A DNA stretch of 64,000 nucleotides from Prochlorococcus marinus str. AS9601 (GCF_000015645.1 NC_008816.1:1302001-1366000); one strand, 5' to 3'; counted from the stretch's first letter, positions 19,440-29,644 are shown. A program made the numbers and translations. The notes: generated by a model from the sequence alone, not told the origin.

Positions 19440-21506
19440 ATGGTGGGTTCCAATAATCAAGAAAGTGCGAAATATAGCATCAATGATAATGAAGAAATGA
19501 ATAAAAACCATTGGATTAATGGACTCCTCGCTTGGTGGAGTGGGTTCAGTTTAAGGACAAAGTTGTTAGCGATAGCAACTCTTGTCGTAAGCCTCCTAAT
19601 GACAGGAATAACTTTCTTTGCATTAAACAGTATCCAAAGAGATGCAGGAATGAACGATACAAGATATGCTCGAGATCTTGGCTTATTGTTATCTGGGAAT
19701 GTTACAGAATTAGTCGCTAACAACCAAAAAAAAGAAATTTCAAATGTAGCTGAAAAGTTTTGGAGATCCAGTCGAAACTTACGTTATATATTCTTTACTG
19801 ATGCTGAAGATATTGTTCAACTTGGAATACCGATCAGTGCAACGCCGACAAGCTCAGACAGTCAGTTTCAACTCACTCGAAGACTCAAACTACCCTCTGA
19901 ATTAAAGAAAAGACCACAATTCCCATTGGTTAGACAGCATGCGACCCCTCAAGGTCAAGTAACAGATGTATTTGTCCCAATGTTGTGGAAAGGCAAATAT
20001 CTCGGAACTTTAGCTTTGGGAGTCACCCCGAATAAAAAAGCATTAGCCAGTGCCGCCTTAACTAGAGAAGTAACTATTGCAGTTTTTATCTCTATTTGGG
20101 TTTTAGTAATACTTGGAGCTGTATTTAATGCACTAACTATTACAAGACCCGTCAGAGAGTTAGTAAGAGGTGTTAGAGAAATTTCAAGAGGAAATTTTAA
20201 ATCCAGAATTTCTTTACCCATGACAGGTGATCTGGGAGAACTCTTAAATGGATTTAACAGAATGGCCACCCAGTTAGAAAATTATGATGAGGCTAATATA
20301 GAAGAGCTAAAAGCGGCGCAAATCAAGCAGCAATCCCTGATAGCTACAATGGCTGATGGTGCCATATTATTGGATTCAAAAGGGAAGATTGTACTCACTA
20401 ATCCAACCGCAAAGAGATTATTTCGTTGGGAAGGGAGATTCTTAGAGGGTAAACATTTTTTAAATGAAATCCCCGAAATTCTATCTAACGACTTACATTC
20501 AAATATTGAATCTATTTTAAACAGGGAAAAGGAGAAAGACGATTTAAGATTCAGTTTAGGAGAACCAGCAAGAACCCTAAGAATTGTCTTGCAATCAGTT
20601 TTGGATACAAATAAAATTGAATTAAAAGGAATAGCCGTAACAATCCAAGACTTAACTAGAGAAGTTGAACTTAACGCGGCACAAAATAGATTTATTAGTA
20701 ATGTTTCGCACGAATTAAGGACACCTCTTTTTAATATCAAAAGTTATGTAGAGACCTTACATGATTTAAAAGATCAACTTTCTGATGAAGAACAAATAGA
20801 ATTTTTGGGAATTGCAAATTCAGAGACTGATAGGTTAACAAGACTTGTAAATGATGTATTAGATTTATCAAGATTAGAGTCTGGTAAAATTGTTCAACTA
20901 GAACAAATGGACATAAAGCCCGCAATAGAGCAGACACTTAGAAACTATAGACTTAATGCAACAGAAAAAAACGTTTCTTTAGCTCATGATATAGAGGAAA
21001 CTATTCCTCCAATTCTTGGAAATTTTGATTTACTTTTACAGGTTTTTGATAATTTGCTGGGTAATGGATTGAAATTTAGTCCAAAAAACAGCACCCTAAT
21101 TATAAGAGCTTATACTTGGCCAGATTCCTGCCCTGCTTTCCCTCCAAGTATTAAAAATGATGCAGCCCCTCAATGTGAATTGGTATCACCACTACCAAAA
21201 GTAAGAATTGAGATTGCTGATACTGGCTCAGGAATATCTCAAGCTGATCAAGAAAAGATCTTTGATCGTTTTTATAGAGTAGAGAATTCTGTTCATACTG
21301 AGCAAGGTACCGGTTTAGGTTTGTCAATCGTGCGAGGAATAATTGAAAAACATGGTGGAGAAATTCGTATGGCTAGTGAATTAGGAGTAGGAACAACTTT
21401 CTGGTTTGATTTAGCTTTAGCACAATCTGATAAAGATGAATTATTGACAAAAGCTATTAACAATTCAGATTCTTTCTCCGCTTCTGAAATTAAGGAAATT
21501 ATCTAA
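19440..21506 (+). CDS. nblS: Sensor histidine kinase NblS (Hik33/DspA-type)
   Basis: Membrane sensor kinase of 688 residues. Order: N-terminal tail, helix 1 (about 40-62), extracytoplasmic sensor region, helix 2 (about 208-230), HAMP (TRPVRELVRGVREISRG), PAS domain (about 295-410), HisKA with SHELRTPLFNIKSYVETL, then HATPase with DNLLGNGLKFSP (N box), ADTGSGIS and GTGLGLSIV. In cyanobacteria NblS works with RpaB in high-light and nutrient stress control, including hli genes; three hli genes lie in this window. The 3' end overlaps kaiC convergently by 4 bases. Confidence 0.92.
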   Translation: MVGSNNQESAKYSINDNEEMNKNHWINGLLAWWSGFSLRTKLLAIATLVVSLLMTGITFFALNSIQRDAGMNDTRYARDLGLLLSGNVTELVANNQKKEISNVAEKFWRSSRNLRYIFFTDAEDIVQLGIPISATPTSSDSQFQLTRRLKLPSELKKRPQFPLVRQHATPQGQVTDVFVPMLWKGKYLGTLALGVTPNKKALASAALTREVTIAVFISIWVLVILGAVFNALTITRPVRELVRGVREISRGNFKSRISLPMTGDLGELLNGFNRMATQLENYDEANIEELKAAQIKQQSLIATMADGAILLDSKGKIVLTNPTAKRLFRWEGRFLEGKHFLNEIPEILSNDLHSNIESILNREKEKDDLRFSLGEPARTLRIVLQSVLDTNKIELKGIAVTIQDLTREVELNAAQNRFISNVSHELRTPLFNIKSYVETLHDLKDQLSDEEQIEFLGIANSETDRLTRLVNDVLDLSRLESGKIVQLEQMDIKPAIEQTLRNYRLNATEKNVSLAHDIEETIPPILGNFDLLLQVFDNLLGNGLKFSPKNSTLIIRAYTWPDSCPAFPPSIKNDAAPQCELVSPLPKVRIEIADTGSGISQADQEKIFDRFYRVENSVHTEQGTGLGLSIVRGIIEKHGGEIRMASELGVGTTFWFDLALAQSDKDELLTKAINNSDSFSASEIKEII

Positions 21507-23032
21507 TTATTATCTAATCCTTTAAAAACATTTTGAACATTTTGATCAGGTACAATTCTGTGAGGGGCGCCGCTAAATATTTGTTCAAAATTAGAAAAAG
21601 AATCTCTTATTTCTGGGCCACTATTTGTAATGATAAATTCTCTTATTCGTTTATCATGCCATGATCCCCGCATTTTAAAAACATTTAGAGCTCTTGCCAT
21701 CTCACCTTTTATTTCTACATATTGAAGTAACAATATGGTATCTGTAATTGTTGAGATATGAGAATCAGTTATAGAATGACTTCCCATAAATTCTTCTGCA
21801 GTATTAGTAAAGAAGCCTGCTATCTCCTCTTGTTTTGTATAACCAGTAACAGCAATTACAAACTGTCTAAATGCATTCAAACTTACACCTCTGGCTAATG
21901 CAGAGAGAGAATCAATTGCCATCCTTTTTGGTTTAAATTGATTAATTTGCGTTTTTATAATTTGTAAGTGATCTTCTAAACCAGTTGATTCAGGATATGC
22001 ACAAATAATTTTCAATAACCCATCACTTTCCATTTTTTCAAAATCTATTCCCCAGCTAGTTGCATTCCTAAGCAATTGAGCCCTAGATTCTTCATATGCA
22101 AAAAGTATTGCTCTTTCATTATTGTTATAAGCATCTTCAACAAATTTTGATACAAGCATTGTTTTTCCTGTACCAGTAGCTCCAGTAGCGAGAATGATGG
22201 AATCCTGAAAATATCCTCCACCACACATATCATCAAGATCTTTAACTCCAGAGCTAATTCTAATATTTGAGGATCTCTGCGTTAATCTCATTGCTCCGAG
22301 GGCGAACACACTTATCCCATCAATCCCCATGGTGAATGGATATTCACCTTTCATATGTACAGTACCTCTTAACTTCAAAACTTCTAAAGTTCTTCTTCTC
22401 TTCTCTGACTCAAGCACATTTCTTAGTAAAACAACATTATCAGATACAAATTCTTCTACTCCATATCTAGCTATAGGTCCATAATCATCAACCCTCTCTG
22501 TAGTCATTACTGTTGTCACACCTATCTCTTTTAATCTTGCTATGAGTCTAAATATTTCTCTTCTCACAACGTAAATAGCATCATATTGTTGAAAGACTGC
22601 AGTTATTGAATCTATTGCAACTCTTTTAGCTTTATATTTTCTGATCGCATAACTAATTCTCTCAATAAGACCAGACAAGTCAAAGTTACCTGCAACATCC
22701 TGACCATCAGGGTCAGGAGAAGCATCCAAAATAAAAAGTTTATTTTGATCAATTAATTCTTGTAAATCCCACCCAAAACTCGCAGCATTCCTAATGATGT
22801 CTAAAGGTGATTCCTCAAATGTTACGAAGATACCAGGCTCATCAAAATTACAAATTCCATGGTGTAAGTATTGCAGTGAAAAAACAGTTTTACCCGTTCC
22901 TGAGGTACCACTAACGAGTGTACTTCGAGATACAGGCAAACCACCCCTACAAACATCATCAAAGCCTTCTATGCCAGTTGGTAATTTTTGTACTTGCATT
23001 TTATTTGATTTGCCAAATTTCTTATCATTCAT
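21503..23032 (-). CDS. kaiC: Circadian clock ATPase/kinase KaiC
   Basis: Double RecA-like ATPase of 509 residues. CI Walker A GTSGTGKT (42-49) with catalytic Glu73-Glu74; CII Walker A GATGTGKT (284-291) with Glu314-Glu315. The autophosphorylation pair is present as Ser427-Thr428 in SHISTITD. The C-terminal tail after about 490 is short and diverged, where KaiA would bind in Synechococcus. Lies downstream of kaiB on the same strand (60-base gap), the usual kaiBC order. Confidence 0.96.
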   Translation of the reverse strand: MNDKKFGKSNKMQVQKLPTGIEGFDDVCRGGLPVSRSTLVSGTSGTGKTVFSLQYLHHGICNFDEPGIFVTFEESPLDIIRNAASFGWDLQELIDQNKLFILDASPDPDGQDVAGNFDLSGLIERISYAIRKYKAKRVAIDSITAVFQQYDAIYVVRREIFRLIARLKEIGVTTVMTTERVDDYGPIARYGVEEFVSDNVVLLRNVLESEKRRRTLEVLKLRGTVHMKGEYPFTMGIDGISVFALGAMRLTQRSSNIRISSGVKDLDDMCGGGYFQDSIILATGATGTGKTMLVSKFVEDAYNNNERAILFAYEESRAQLLRNATSWGIDFEKMESDGLLKIICAYPESTGLEDHLQIIKTQINQFKPKRMAIDSLSALARGVSLNAFRQFVIAVTGYTKQEEIAGFFTNTAEEFMGSHSITDSHISTITDTILLLQYVEIKGEMARALNVFKMRGSWHDKRIREFIITNSGPEIRDSFSNFEQIFSGAPHRIVPDQNVQNVFKGLDNN

Positions 23033-23092
23033 AGTTTTAAACTAATTAAACAAAAGTAAAATAAATTTTGAATTTTGAAAGTTTTTAATGTT

Positions 23093-23410
23093 CTATTTAT
23101 CTCCACTATATTCAGTTTCAGTTAATTCATCAAAAAGGAGATCTAAACCAATTAATACTTTCTCTCTATCTGAGAGATCACCTATTATTTTTCTCACAGG
23201 AGGCGGTAAAATTTTAGCTAAGGTTGGGGTGGCTAAAATTTTATCTTCTTCTGCAAGTTGGGGTTGCTTGAGTACATCAATAACCTTCAAAGCGTAAACA
23301 CCTTTGAATTCATTTTCTAAAATTCCTCTTAAAGTATTTAAGGCTCTCATTGAATTAGGTGTATTTCCAGCAACATAGAGTTTTAAAATGTATGTTTTTC
23401 TTGCTGCCAT
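23093..23410 (-). CDS. kaiB: Circadian clock protein KaiB
   Basis: Fold-switching thioredoxin-like clock protein of 105 residues that binds the KaiC CI ring. Starts [15 protein letters not shown] and contains [22 protein letters not shown], the KaiB hallmark. Upstream on the other strand is rplU; no kaiA lies between, only about 145 bases. Prochlorococcus is known to lack kaiA, so this gap is where the gene has been lost. Confidence 0.96.
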   Translation of the reverse strand: MAARKTYILKLYVAGNTPNSMRALNTLRGILENEFKGVYALKVIDVLKQPQLAEEDKILATPTLAKILPPPVRKIIGDLSDREKVLIGLDLLFDELTETEYSGDK

Positions 23411-23554
23411 TGTTATTGGTCCTTAATTGATATAAAAGATTTAAAACAACCCTTGACTTATTACACTACAAAATAAGAAAATAAACAAACTATTATGATT
23501 GCTTATTTGGCTAAATCAAATTATAAATTTGAGCCTGATAGCGTCTTTAAAAAG

Positions 23555-23995
23555 ATGACAAATTCTAAAAACTCCTCAAGCAATTCTTTAAAAAGTAATG
23601 AATTGTTCGCGATAGCTGAAACTTCGGGTCAACAATTCTGGTTCGAAGTTAACAGATACTATGACATAGACAGGTTAAATGCAAAAGAAAAAGATAAGAT
23701 AACACTTGAAAAAGTTTTACTTCTAAAAGACAAAGACTCTATTACTGTTGGAAAACCTTACGTTAAGGACGCAAAAATTGAATTGGAAGTAGTCTCCCAT
23801 AAGAGAGATAAGAAAATTCTTGTATACAAGATGCGTCCAAAAAAAAAGACACGAAGAAAAATGGGACATAGACAAGAACTTACAAGAGTTATGGTAAAAT
23901 CTATAACAATAGGTAAAGATACTCCTAAGTCTTCTTCAAAAAAAGAAACTATTAAAAAGGAAACTAAACCAAAATCAGAAAAATCTACAAATTAA
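23555..23995 (+). CDS. rplU: 50S ribosomal protein L21
   Basis: Large-subunit protein. The L21 core runs from LFAIAETSGQQFWFEV to MGHRQELTRVMVKSI, including the KKKTRRKMGHRQ RNA-binding motif. The C-terminus has a Lys/Ser-rich tail of about 25 residues absent in most L21 proteins. I chose ATG 23555 (146 residues) because the family has no homologue of the extra 20 residues obtained from ATG 23495. Operon with rpmA, 9 bases on. Confidence 0.93.
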   Translation: MTNSKNSSSNSLKSNELFAIAETSGQQFWFEVNRYYDIDRLNAKEKDKITLEKVLLLKDKDSITVGKPYVKDAKIELEVVSHKRDKKILVYKMRPKKKTRRKMGHRQELTRVMVKSITIGKDTPKSSSKKETIKKETKPKSEKSTN

Positions 23996-24004
23996 ACAAT
24001 TCTA

Positions 24005-24265
24005 ATGGCACATAAAAAAGGGACAGGTTCTACAAGAAATGGTCGAGATTCAAATTCCAAAAGACTAGGTGTTAAAGCTTATGGTGGAGAAAAAGTAACT
24101 GCTGGATCAATTTTAATCCGCCAAAGAGGTACATCATTTTTGCCCGGAAACAATGTTGGCATAGGTAAAGATGACACGCTTTTTGCACTAAAAGAAGGGA
24201 CCGTAAGTTTCGAAAGCATTAAAAGAAATTTAAAAAATAGAAAAAGAGTTAATATAGTTATCTAA
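24005..24265 (+). CDS. rpmA: 50S ribosomal protein L27
   Basis: 86-residue large-subunit protein that reaches the peptidyl transferase centre. Sequence [20 protein letters not shown] then [15 protein letters not shown] is classical L27; the N-terminus is mature-like with no Firmicutes-type cleaved leader. Its end overlaps the convergent methyltransferase gene by 8 bases. Confidence 0.97.
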   Translation: MAHKKGTGSTRNGRDSNSKRLGVKAYGGEKVTAGSILIRQRGTSFLPGNNVGIGKDDTLFALKEGTVSFESIKRNLKNRKRVNIVI

Positions 24266-24998
24266 TTTTCCGATAAGCTCTTGTGGTTATAAGAATAGGA
24301 TGAAATACCTCTAAAAATTTTGATTGAAGAGTCTCAAAAAACTTTTCAACAATTCGAATATCATCTATATGAAACGGATATTCATTCTTATCTCCTTTAT
24401 AGAAATACCAATTGAATAGAGCGATAGAATTACTATCCATAATCTCACTGAAATTATTAATTTGAGAAGCTGGATCTGCAAGATGTTCCAAAACATCAAG
24501 ACAGACTACTGTATCAAATTTCAATATTTGTGTATCTTGAATTGTCTTGCAAAAAGTAAGTTTTTTTTCTACTCCTAATTTCTTAGCCCTATATTCAACA
24601 AAATTTCTATTTGTTTGATTAATATCTACAAAAAAAACATGCTCAACTTTCGAAGACATAGCGTTAGCTAGGGCATGCGTACCAATACCTCCTCCAAAAT
24701 CTAAAACTAAATCTCTAGAAAATCTCTGCTGAAGTTTTAAAGTATCAGCTATATAGTCTCTACTTGTAATATGCCAAGCAGCTAAATCAGCTACATGCCT
24801 ATCTCCTACAATCTCAGTATAAAAATCTGAAACATCATTTAAAGCATCCCCAGGATGTGAATTTGCTAAATTAATCTTTGCATTTGCAAGGAATCCATCT
24901 AAATCACATTCCTTGATAGATAAGTATTCCATTAAGTGTGATTTCAAATTGAAAGCATTGTCTAAAAACTCTTTTAAAATGAAATTATGGTTTTTCAA
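24258..24998 (-). CDS. Class I SAM-dependent methyltransferase
   Basis: 246 residues. Motif [16 protein letters not shown] (about 98-112), an acidic residue at the end of strand 2 (FFVDIN), and [13 protein letters not shown] indicate a Rossmann methyltransferase of the UbiE/small-molecule type. The substrate is not inferable. Start is TTG. Convergent with rpmA and divergent from truB. Confidence 0.8.
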   Translation of the reverse strand: MKNHNFILKEFLDNAFNLKSHLMEYLSIKECDLDGFLANAKINLANSHPGDALNDVSDFYTEIVGDRHVADLAAWHITSRDYIADTLKLQQRFSRDLVLDFGGGIGTHALANAMSSKVEHVFFVDINQTNRNFVEYRAKKLGVEKKLTFCKTIQDTQILKFDTVVCLDVLEHLADPASQINNFSEIMDSNSIALFNWYFYKGDKNEYPFHIDDIRIVEKFFETLQSKFLEVFHPILITTRAYRKIR

Positions 24999-25074
24999 TT
25001 TCTTTCTCTAAATTTCCAATACCAAAATCATAGAATGGTTATAAATCTTTCTGAAAGTATTCTTAATATTAAAA

Positions 25075-25998
25075 ATGGAAACTAAAGATGGATTCTTAGT
25101 AATTAATAAAGATAAAGGCTGTACCTCTCATGATTGTGTTAAACAAATAAGGAAGTTACTAAATACAAAAAAGGTTGGGCACACAGGAACTCTTGACCCA
25201 GAAGTTATAGGAACATTACCAATCGCTATAGGCAATGCAACAAGATTTATTCAATATCTTCCCCAGGGTAAAACCTATATAGGAGAAATTAAATTAGGGA
25301 TAAGAACTAGCACTGATGATATTCAAGGAGAAATAATTAGTCAAAAAAGTTGGCCTAAAATCAGCTATAAACAATTAGATCAATACTTCAATAGATTTAG
25401 AGGAATTATTAAACAAATTCCGCCGAAAGTTTCTAGTGTGCACGTCAATGGAGAGAGAGCTTATAAAAAATCTTTCAGGAATGAAATTTTTGAATTAGCA
25501 CCAAGAGAAGTAAAAATAGACGAACTCATTTTAATGAACTGGGACCAAATTAACGGAATCATAGAAATAAAAATCAAATGTTCAGCTGGCACATATATAA
25601 GATCAATCGCGAGAGATATAGGAGAAACTCTTAATTCCGCAGGTTGCCTTCTTCAACTAAAAAGAATTTCAGCTTGTGGCTTTGATGAACAAAACTCGAT
25701 AAAAATATCTGATATTGAAAAAGAAAAAGGAAAAAAAAACTCGAAAAATTTTATTATTCCAACAATTTCTGCTCTTAGTCACATTTCAACATTTGTCTTA
25801 AGTAATGAAGAACAAATCAATTTTTGGCAAACAGGAAGAGAAATTAAAGTTGATATTAATTACTTCCGGGAAAGCAAATCATTTGACTATAAAAAACCTA
25901 TAAAAGTAATAGATAACAAACAAACACTTCTTGGGATAGGCTTCTTAAATAAAGAGCAATCTAATATAAATCCAAAATTAGTCCTTAATGCTAAATAA
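25075..25998 (+). CDS. truB: tRNA pseudouridine-55 synthase
   Basis: Makes pseudouridine 55 in the T loop of tRNAs. 307 residues; the catalytic motif HTGTLDP (catalytic Asp in GTLDPEVIG) is present, along with [10 protein letters not shown] and the [14 protein letters not shown] segment. The C-terminal PUA-like region is diverged. Convergent with the SpoIID-like gene. Confidence 0.95.
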   Translation: METKDGFLVINKDKGCTSHDCVKQIRKLLNTKKVGHTGTLDPEVIGTLPIAIGNATRFIQYLPQGKTYIGEIKLGIRTSTDDIQGEIISQKSWPKISYKQLDQYFNRFRGIIKQIPPKVSSVHVNGERAYKKSFRNEIFELAPREVKIDELILMNWDQINGIIEIKIKCSAGTYIRSIARDIGETLNSAGCLLQLKRISACGFDEQNSIKISDIEKEKGKKNSKNFIIPTISALSHISTFVLSNEEQINFWQTGREIKVDINYFRESKSFDYKKPIKVIDNKQTLLGIGFLNKEQSNINPKLVLNAK

Positions 25999-26001
25999 CT
26001 T

Positions 26002-27192
26002 CTATAGGTATTCTTTTCTAAAAGGTTTAATCTGAACACCCCTATAAAAATGCTTTAGTATTCTTTCAGCTTTTTGGCCTCTAGACGCCAGATATTTTGC
26101 ACCCCATTGACTCATTCCTACTCCATGACCTGATCCCTGTCCAAAAGCTATTAAACCTCTCTTTTGGGGAGTATTGTTGTTTAATTCTTCCTCAAAAAAT
26201 CTAAATCTCACAAAATTACTGTTGAGTCCTAATTTTTTTCTTAAAGCTACCCCAGACATTTGATAAGAACCATAAGCCCCAATAAGATTTACATTTTTTA
26301 CCCTCCCGGTCGCAGTAATATCTAGAATCTCTATATTATTTAAACCTCCAATCTCGGGAAATAAATTTATTAATTGATTACTCGAAATTGTTTTGTGCCA
26401 TCTAAATTTTGGATTATTTTTATCAAAATCTTTCACACTTGATAAATATGGATATTTATTTTTCCATACATCTTGACTATTTTCTGTCATTCCACCTGAG
26501 CTGCTATGAAACAAAGCATTAATTAATTTATTTTTATAAGTTAAAACCAAAGATCTTGTACTTTTAACAGCTCTGATAGTTTTGTAAGTTCTAGACTCTA
26601 AGCCATTATAGACTTGATTTTTCTGGGTTGAATCTATATCAAATAAATTATTTCCCTTTTGATTTAAAGCATAAGTTCTTGAAGCAATTGCTTGTGCCTT
26701 TAATGCTTCAATAGGCCATTTTGTTGGCATTTCTGAACCCACTACGCTATTGAGGTATTTTTCTATTCCTAAAACATTTACTACCAATATTTTAGAGTCA
26801 AGGACAAAGATATTAAGCTTACCAGAAAATCTCTTCTGACCTACCCATATACCTCTTCTATCAGAAGAACTTATTTTAAATTGTTGATTATTTTTTAAGT
26901 CATATTTTTTTTGTTTATTTTTATCAAAATATAAAATTTTTCTATTTTTCTCATTTTTCAAGGTTAAGCCTTTTATTTTTTTGCTTGAAAAAAATTTCCC
27001 ATTTATTGTTAAAGGAATTGATCTATCTGATCTGATCCTTAAATTGTTATTTTTTGATATCAAAACTCTAATTATTGGCTCTTTAGATGCAAAAACACTT
27101 TCACTATGAAAAACACAAATAAATAGAATACTTATCAGGCAACATTTACTATAATTATTTTTAAATTTAAGTATCACTTTGTTTAAAAACAA
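26002..27192 (-). CDS. SpoIID/LytB-domain protein (exported)
   Basis: 396 residues. N-terminal hydrophobic signal/anchor (about 14-35), then a SpoIID domain: SEMPTKWPIEALKAQAIASRTYAL, SSSGGMTENSQDVW and GQGSGHGVGMSQWGAKYLA. In Bacillus the family trims peptidoglycan glycan strands or enhances amidases, so a periplasmic cell-wall role is likely. Conserved in cyanobacteria; divergent from ribonuclease Z. Confidence 0.88.
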   Translation of the reverse strand: MFLNKVILKFKNNYSKCCLISILFICVFHSESVFASKEPIIRVLISKNNNLRIRSDRSIPLTINGKFFSSKKIKGLTLKNEKNRKILYFDKNKQKKYDLKNNQQFKISSSDRRGIWVGQKRFSGKLNIFVLDSKILVVNVLGIEKYLNSVVGSEMPTKWPIEALKAQAIASRTYALNQKGNNLFDIDSTQKNQVYNGLESRTYKTIRAVKSTRSLVLTYKNKLINALFHSSSGGMTENSQDVWKNKYPYLSSVKDFDKNNPKFRWHKTISSNQLINLFPEIGGLNNIEILDITATGRVKNVNLIGAYGSYQMSGVALRKKLGLNSNFVRFRFFEEELNNNTPQKRGLIAFGQGSGHGVGMSQWGAKYLASRGQKAERILKHFYRGVQIKPFRKEYL

Positions 27193-27265
27193 ATGCTTAA
27201 TTTGCCTAAGTTTGACTAAAAGTCTAAATTTAATCCAGATATAAAAATAAAAATATCATAAATAA

Positions 27266-28204
27266 GTGAATATCACCTTCTTAGGAACAAGCTCAGGTGT
27301 CCCATCCTTAACGAGAAATGTTTCTTCCCTAGCACTTAAATTATCACAGTCAGCAGAAGTTTGGCTTTTTGATTGTGGAGAGGGAACGCAACATCAAATA
27401 ATGAAAAGTAATATTAAATCTTCACAAATCAAGAAAATATTTATTACACATATGCATGGTGACCATATTTATGGTTTGCCTGGACTTTTGGCTACCTTAG
27501 GTTTATCAGGCAATAGTGAGGGTATTGAAATTTACGGTCCTTCAGAGTTGCGAAGTTTTATAAATTCAGCACTTAAAAGTAGTTTTTGCAAATTGTCATT
27601 CCCATTGCATTTTGTGGAAGTTGAAAATTTTGCATTAAAAAATAAAATTCTATTTGAAAACAACAAAATAAAAGTAAATTGCGCCTGCCTTAAACATAAA
27701 ATACCTGCTTATGGTTATAGGGTTAGTGAAAAAGATAAGCCAGGTGTATTTGATATCAAAAAAGCAGAGTCTCTAAAAATAGCACCTGGACCAATTTATT
27801 CAGAACTGCAACAAGGTAAAAAAGTCGTATTACCAGACGGAAGGACATTTGATGGAAAAGAATTCTGTGGACCGCCTAGAGAAGGAGAAAGTTTTGTTTA
27901 TTGCACAGATACAGTCTTTAGCGAATCAGCTGTTTCACTATCGAAAAATGCCGATTTACTCGTACATGAATCAACATTTTCTCAGACGGATGAGAGAATG
28001 GCCTATGAAAAATTACATTCCACTACAATTATGGCTGCCAAAACAGCATTATTATCTAATACAAAAAAATTGATTATTACTCATTTAAGTCCAAGATATA
28101 CTAATAAAAATTCAATTACACCAGGTGATTTGCTTAAAGAGGCGCAAAAAGTTTTCCCAAATACTCATCTTGCCAAAGATTTCCTAACTGCAGAAATAAA
28201 ATAA
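27266..28204 (+). CDS. rnz: Ribonuclease Z
   Basis: Endonuclease of the metallo-beta-lactamase fold that removes tRNA 3' trailers. 312 residues; zinc motif THMHGDHIYGLPG, second metal-site regions FVYCTDT and LLVHESTF, and terminal HLSPRY. The two tRNA genes seen in this window lack encoded CCA, consistent with a need for this enzyme. GTG start. Confidence 0.95.
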   Translation: MNITFLGTSSGVPSLTRNVSSLALKLSQSAEVWLFDCGEGTQHQIMKSNIKSSQIKKIFITHMHGDHIYGLPGLLATLGLSGNSEGIEIYGPSELRSFINSALKSSFCKLSFPLHFVEVENFALKNKILFENNKIKVNCACLKHKIPAYGYRVSEKDKPGVFDIKKAESLKIAPGPIYSELQQGKKVVLPDGRTFDGKEFCGPPREGESFVYCTDTVFSESAVSLSKNADLLVHESTFSQTDERMAYEKLHSTTIMAAKTALLSNTKKLIITHLSPRYTNKNSITPGDLLKEAQKVFPNTHLAKDFLTAEIK

Positions 28205-28278
28205 ACTGCAACAGTTCGTTAGCAGGAGCGCTGTAAATGGCCAACCCATGAAATAATAGTCTTAGGTTTTTCTATTTG

Positions 28279-28839
28279 ATGTCGATCGAAATGGTCTCTA
28301 TTTTTTCATCACTACATATGTCTTGTAAAAGACTATTTATTTTTCTTCCATTAATTATTGGTTTACTTATTAATCCAATCTCTGCAAACGCACTTTATCC
28401 TAGTGATCCTTCATCAGTTGACGTTTTAAAAGATGATCTTCACGGTGCAGACCTTCATAATACTGAATATGTTAAATATGATTTATCTAATCAAGATTTA
28501 GGAGAAGCTAATCTTCAAGGCGCATATATGAGTGTAACAACAGCAAAAAACTCTAGTTTTAAAGGGGCCAATATGACAGACCTCATTGCATATGCAACAC
28601 GCTTCGATAATGCTGACTTTACTGATGCAAATCTTACCAATGGTGAACTAATGAAAAGTGTTTTTGATGGAGCAATTATTGATGGGGCAGACTTTACTGA
28701 TGCAAATCTTGATCTTTCTCAAAGAAAATCATTATGTGAAAGAGCTAGTGGAACTAACACAAAAACTGGAGTTAATACAATTGATAGTCTTGAATGCAGC
28801 GGCTTAAAAGGTTACATGCCTCCAAAGCCAAAAGCATAA
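28279..28839 (+). CDS. Pentapeptide-repeat protein, exported (probable thylakoid lumen)
   Basis: About 186 residues. A signal peptide is best seen from the internal ATG 28318 (MSCKRLFIFLP, hydrophobic core, cleavage after ISANA); ATG 28279 and TTG 28276 lie upstream in frame, so the start is uncertain. Then pentapeptide repeats of A(D/N)LxX type (ANLQGAYM, ANMTDLIA, ADFTDANL twice). Cyanobacteria have several such lumenal proteins of unknown role. A strong terminator follows at 28877. Confidence 0.82.
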   Translation: MSIEMVSIFSSLHMSCKRLFIFLPLIIGLLINPISANALYPSDPSSVDVLKDDLHGADLHNTEYVKYDLSNQDLGEANLQGAYMSVTTAKNSSFKGANMTDLIAYATRFDNADFTDANLTNGELMKSVFDGAIIDGADFTDANLDLSQRKSLCERASGTNTKTGVNTIDSLECSGLKGYMPPKPKA

Positions 28840-28848
28840 TACCTAAAG

Positions 28849-29217
28849 CTAACTAACTTCATAAGGAAAGATATTACCAGGCTCTTTTGAGCCTGGTTTT
28901 TTGCTATACCACCATTCTTGTATATCAGAAGAAAATTTCTTTGAAAAAAGAGTTATAACTGTCTCAACAGGTTTTGATCCAGGCTCCAAAATTTGTACTG
29001 AGTAAGATGGGCATTTTCTTGAGGCCATATCAGCAACAAACCTAGAACCTATTCTTCTCCAACTAGGCTCCTTACTTCTCCAAGCAAGCCTTGAGCAGGG
29101 CCAAGGTAACTCTTCCCTATCATAAAGTCTGCAACATGGTCCAATTACCTTATAACTGTACTGACCTCCATAACTTGATTGAACACTGCCAGTCTTAAAG
29201 AATTCAAAATTATTCAT
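28849..29217 (-). CDS. Conserved hypothetical protein, Cys/Trp-rich
   Basis: Not recognised. About 122 residues from ATG 29217 (MNNFEFFKTGSVQSS), chosen because the 18 residues upstream would be translated from the petF terminator hairpin. The centre is rich in Arg, Trp and Cys: GPCCRLYDREELPWPCSRLAW, then RRIGSRFVADMASRKCPSYSV. No membrane helix. The pattern suggests a compact, possibly RNA- or metal-binding protein. Its 3' end contains the terminator of the opposing pentapeptide gene. Confidence 0.7.
   Translation of the reverse strand: MNNFEFFKTGSVQSSYGGQYSYKVIGPCCRLYDREELPWPCSRLAWRSKEPSWRRIGSRFVADMASRKCPSYSVQILEPGSKPVETVITLFSKKFSSDIQEWWYSKKPGSKEPGNIFPYEVS
28877..28902 (+). terminator. 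Intrinsic terminator of pentapeptide gene
   Basis: Perfect 8-bp stem CCAGGCTC/GAGCCTGG with a TTTT loop, followed by six T. It lies inside the coding sequence of the convergent 28849-29217 gene, encoding part of its C-terminal Lys-Pro-Gly-Ser region. Confidence 0.9.
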
Positions 29218-29221
29218 ATAC

Positions 29222-29249
29222 AAAAAAAAACCACCTTCATAGAGGGTGG
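29222..29249 (-). terminator. Intrinsic terminator of petF
   Basis: On the minus strand CCACC and GGTGG form a stem around an 9-base loop, followed by nine T. It sits 46 bases after the ferredoxin stop and just before the start of the next minus-strand gene. Confidence 0.85.
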
Positions 29250-29295
29250 CAGAGAAATAATGAATAATCAACTTAGAAAAGTTAATTTTATATAA

Positions 29296-29595
29296 TTAAT
29301 ACAATTCTTCCTCAGCATGAGTTGTAATTGTTACATCAGATGTTGGATAAGCAACACATGTAAGAACAAAACCAGCTTCTAATTGGTCATCATCCAAGAA
29401 ACTTTGATCTGATTGATCAACACTACCTGAAGTAACTTTTCCAGCACATGTTGAACATGCTCCAGCTCTGCAGGAATAAGGAAGGTCGATCCCTTGTTCT
29501 TCAGCAGCATCGAGAATGTATTGGTCATCAGGTACTTCAATAGTTGAATTGAGACCTTCACCTTCACTGATGAGTGTAACTTTGTAAGAAGCCAT
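29296..29595 (-). CDS. petF: Plant-type [2Fe-2S] ferredoxin
   Basis: Soluble electron carrier from photosystem I to FNR and other acceptors. 99 residues, with the cluster ligands Cys42, Cys47 and Cys50 in CRAGACSTC and Cys80 in VLTC. Very acidic, as expected. It has its own terminator and is probably monocistronic; an inverted repeat ATCGA-N5-TCGAT lies about 50 bases upstream. Confidence 0.97.
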   Translation of the reverse strand: MASYKVTLISEGEGLNSTIEVPDDQYILDAAEEQGIDLPYSCRAGACSTCAGKVTSGSVDQSDQSFLDDDQLEAGFVLTCVAYPTSDVTITTHAEEELY

Positions 29596-29644
29596 TTAAT
29601 TAAAAAATTGTTGGTAGTTAATACCTATCTCATACATTTTTAAC

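Noticed and set aside
28205-28278. Possible riboswitch or glutamine-type RNA element before the pentapeptide gene
   Set aside because: I could not find the conserved core of any known cyanobacterial riboswitch, only a short non-AT-rich stretch.
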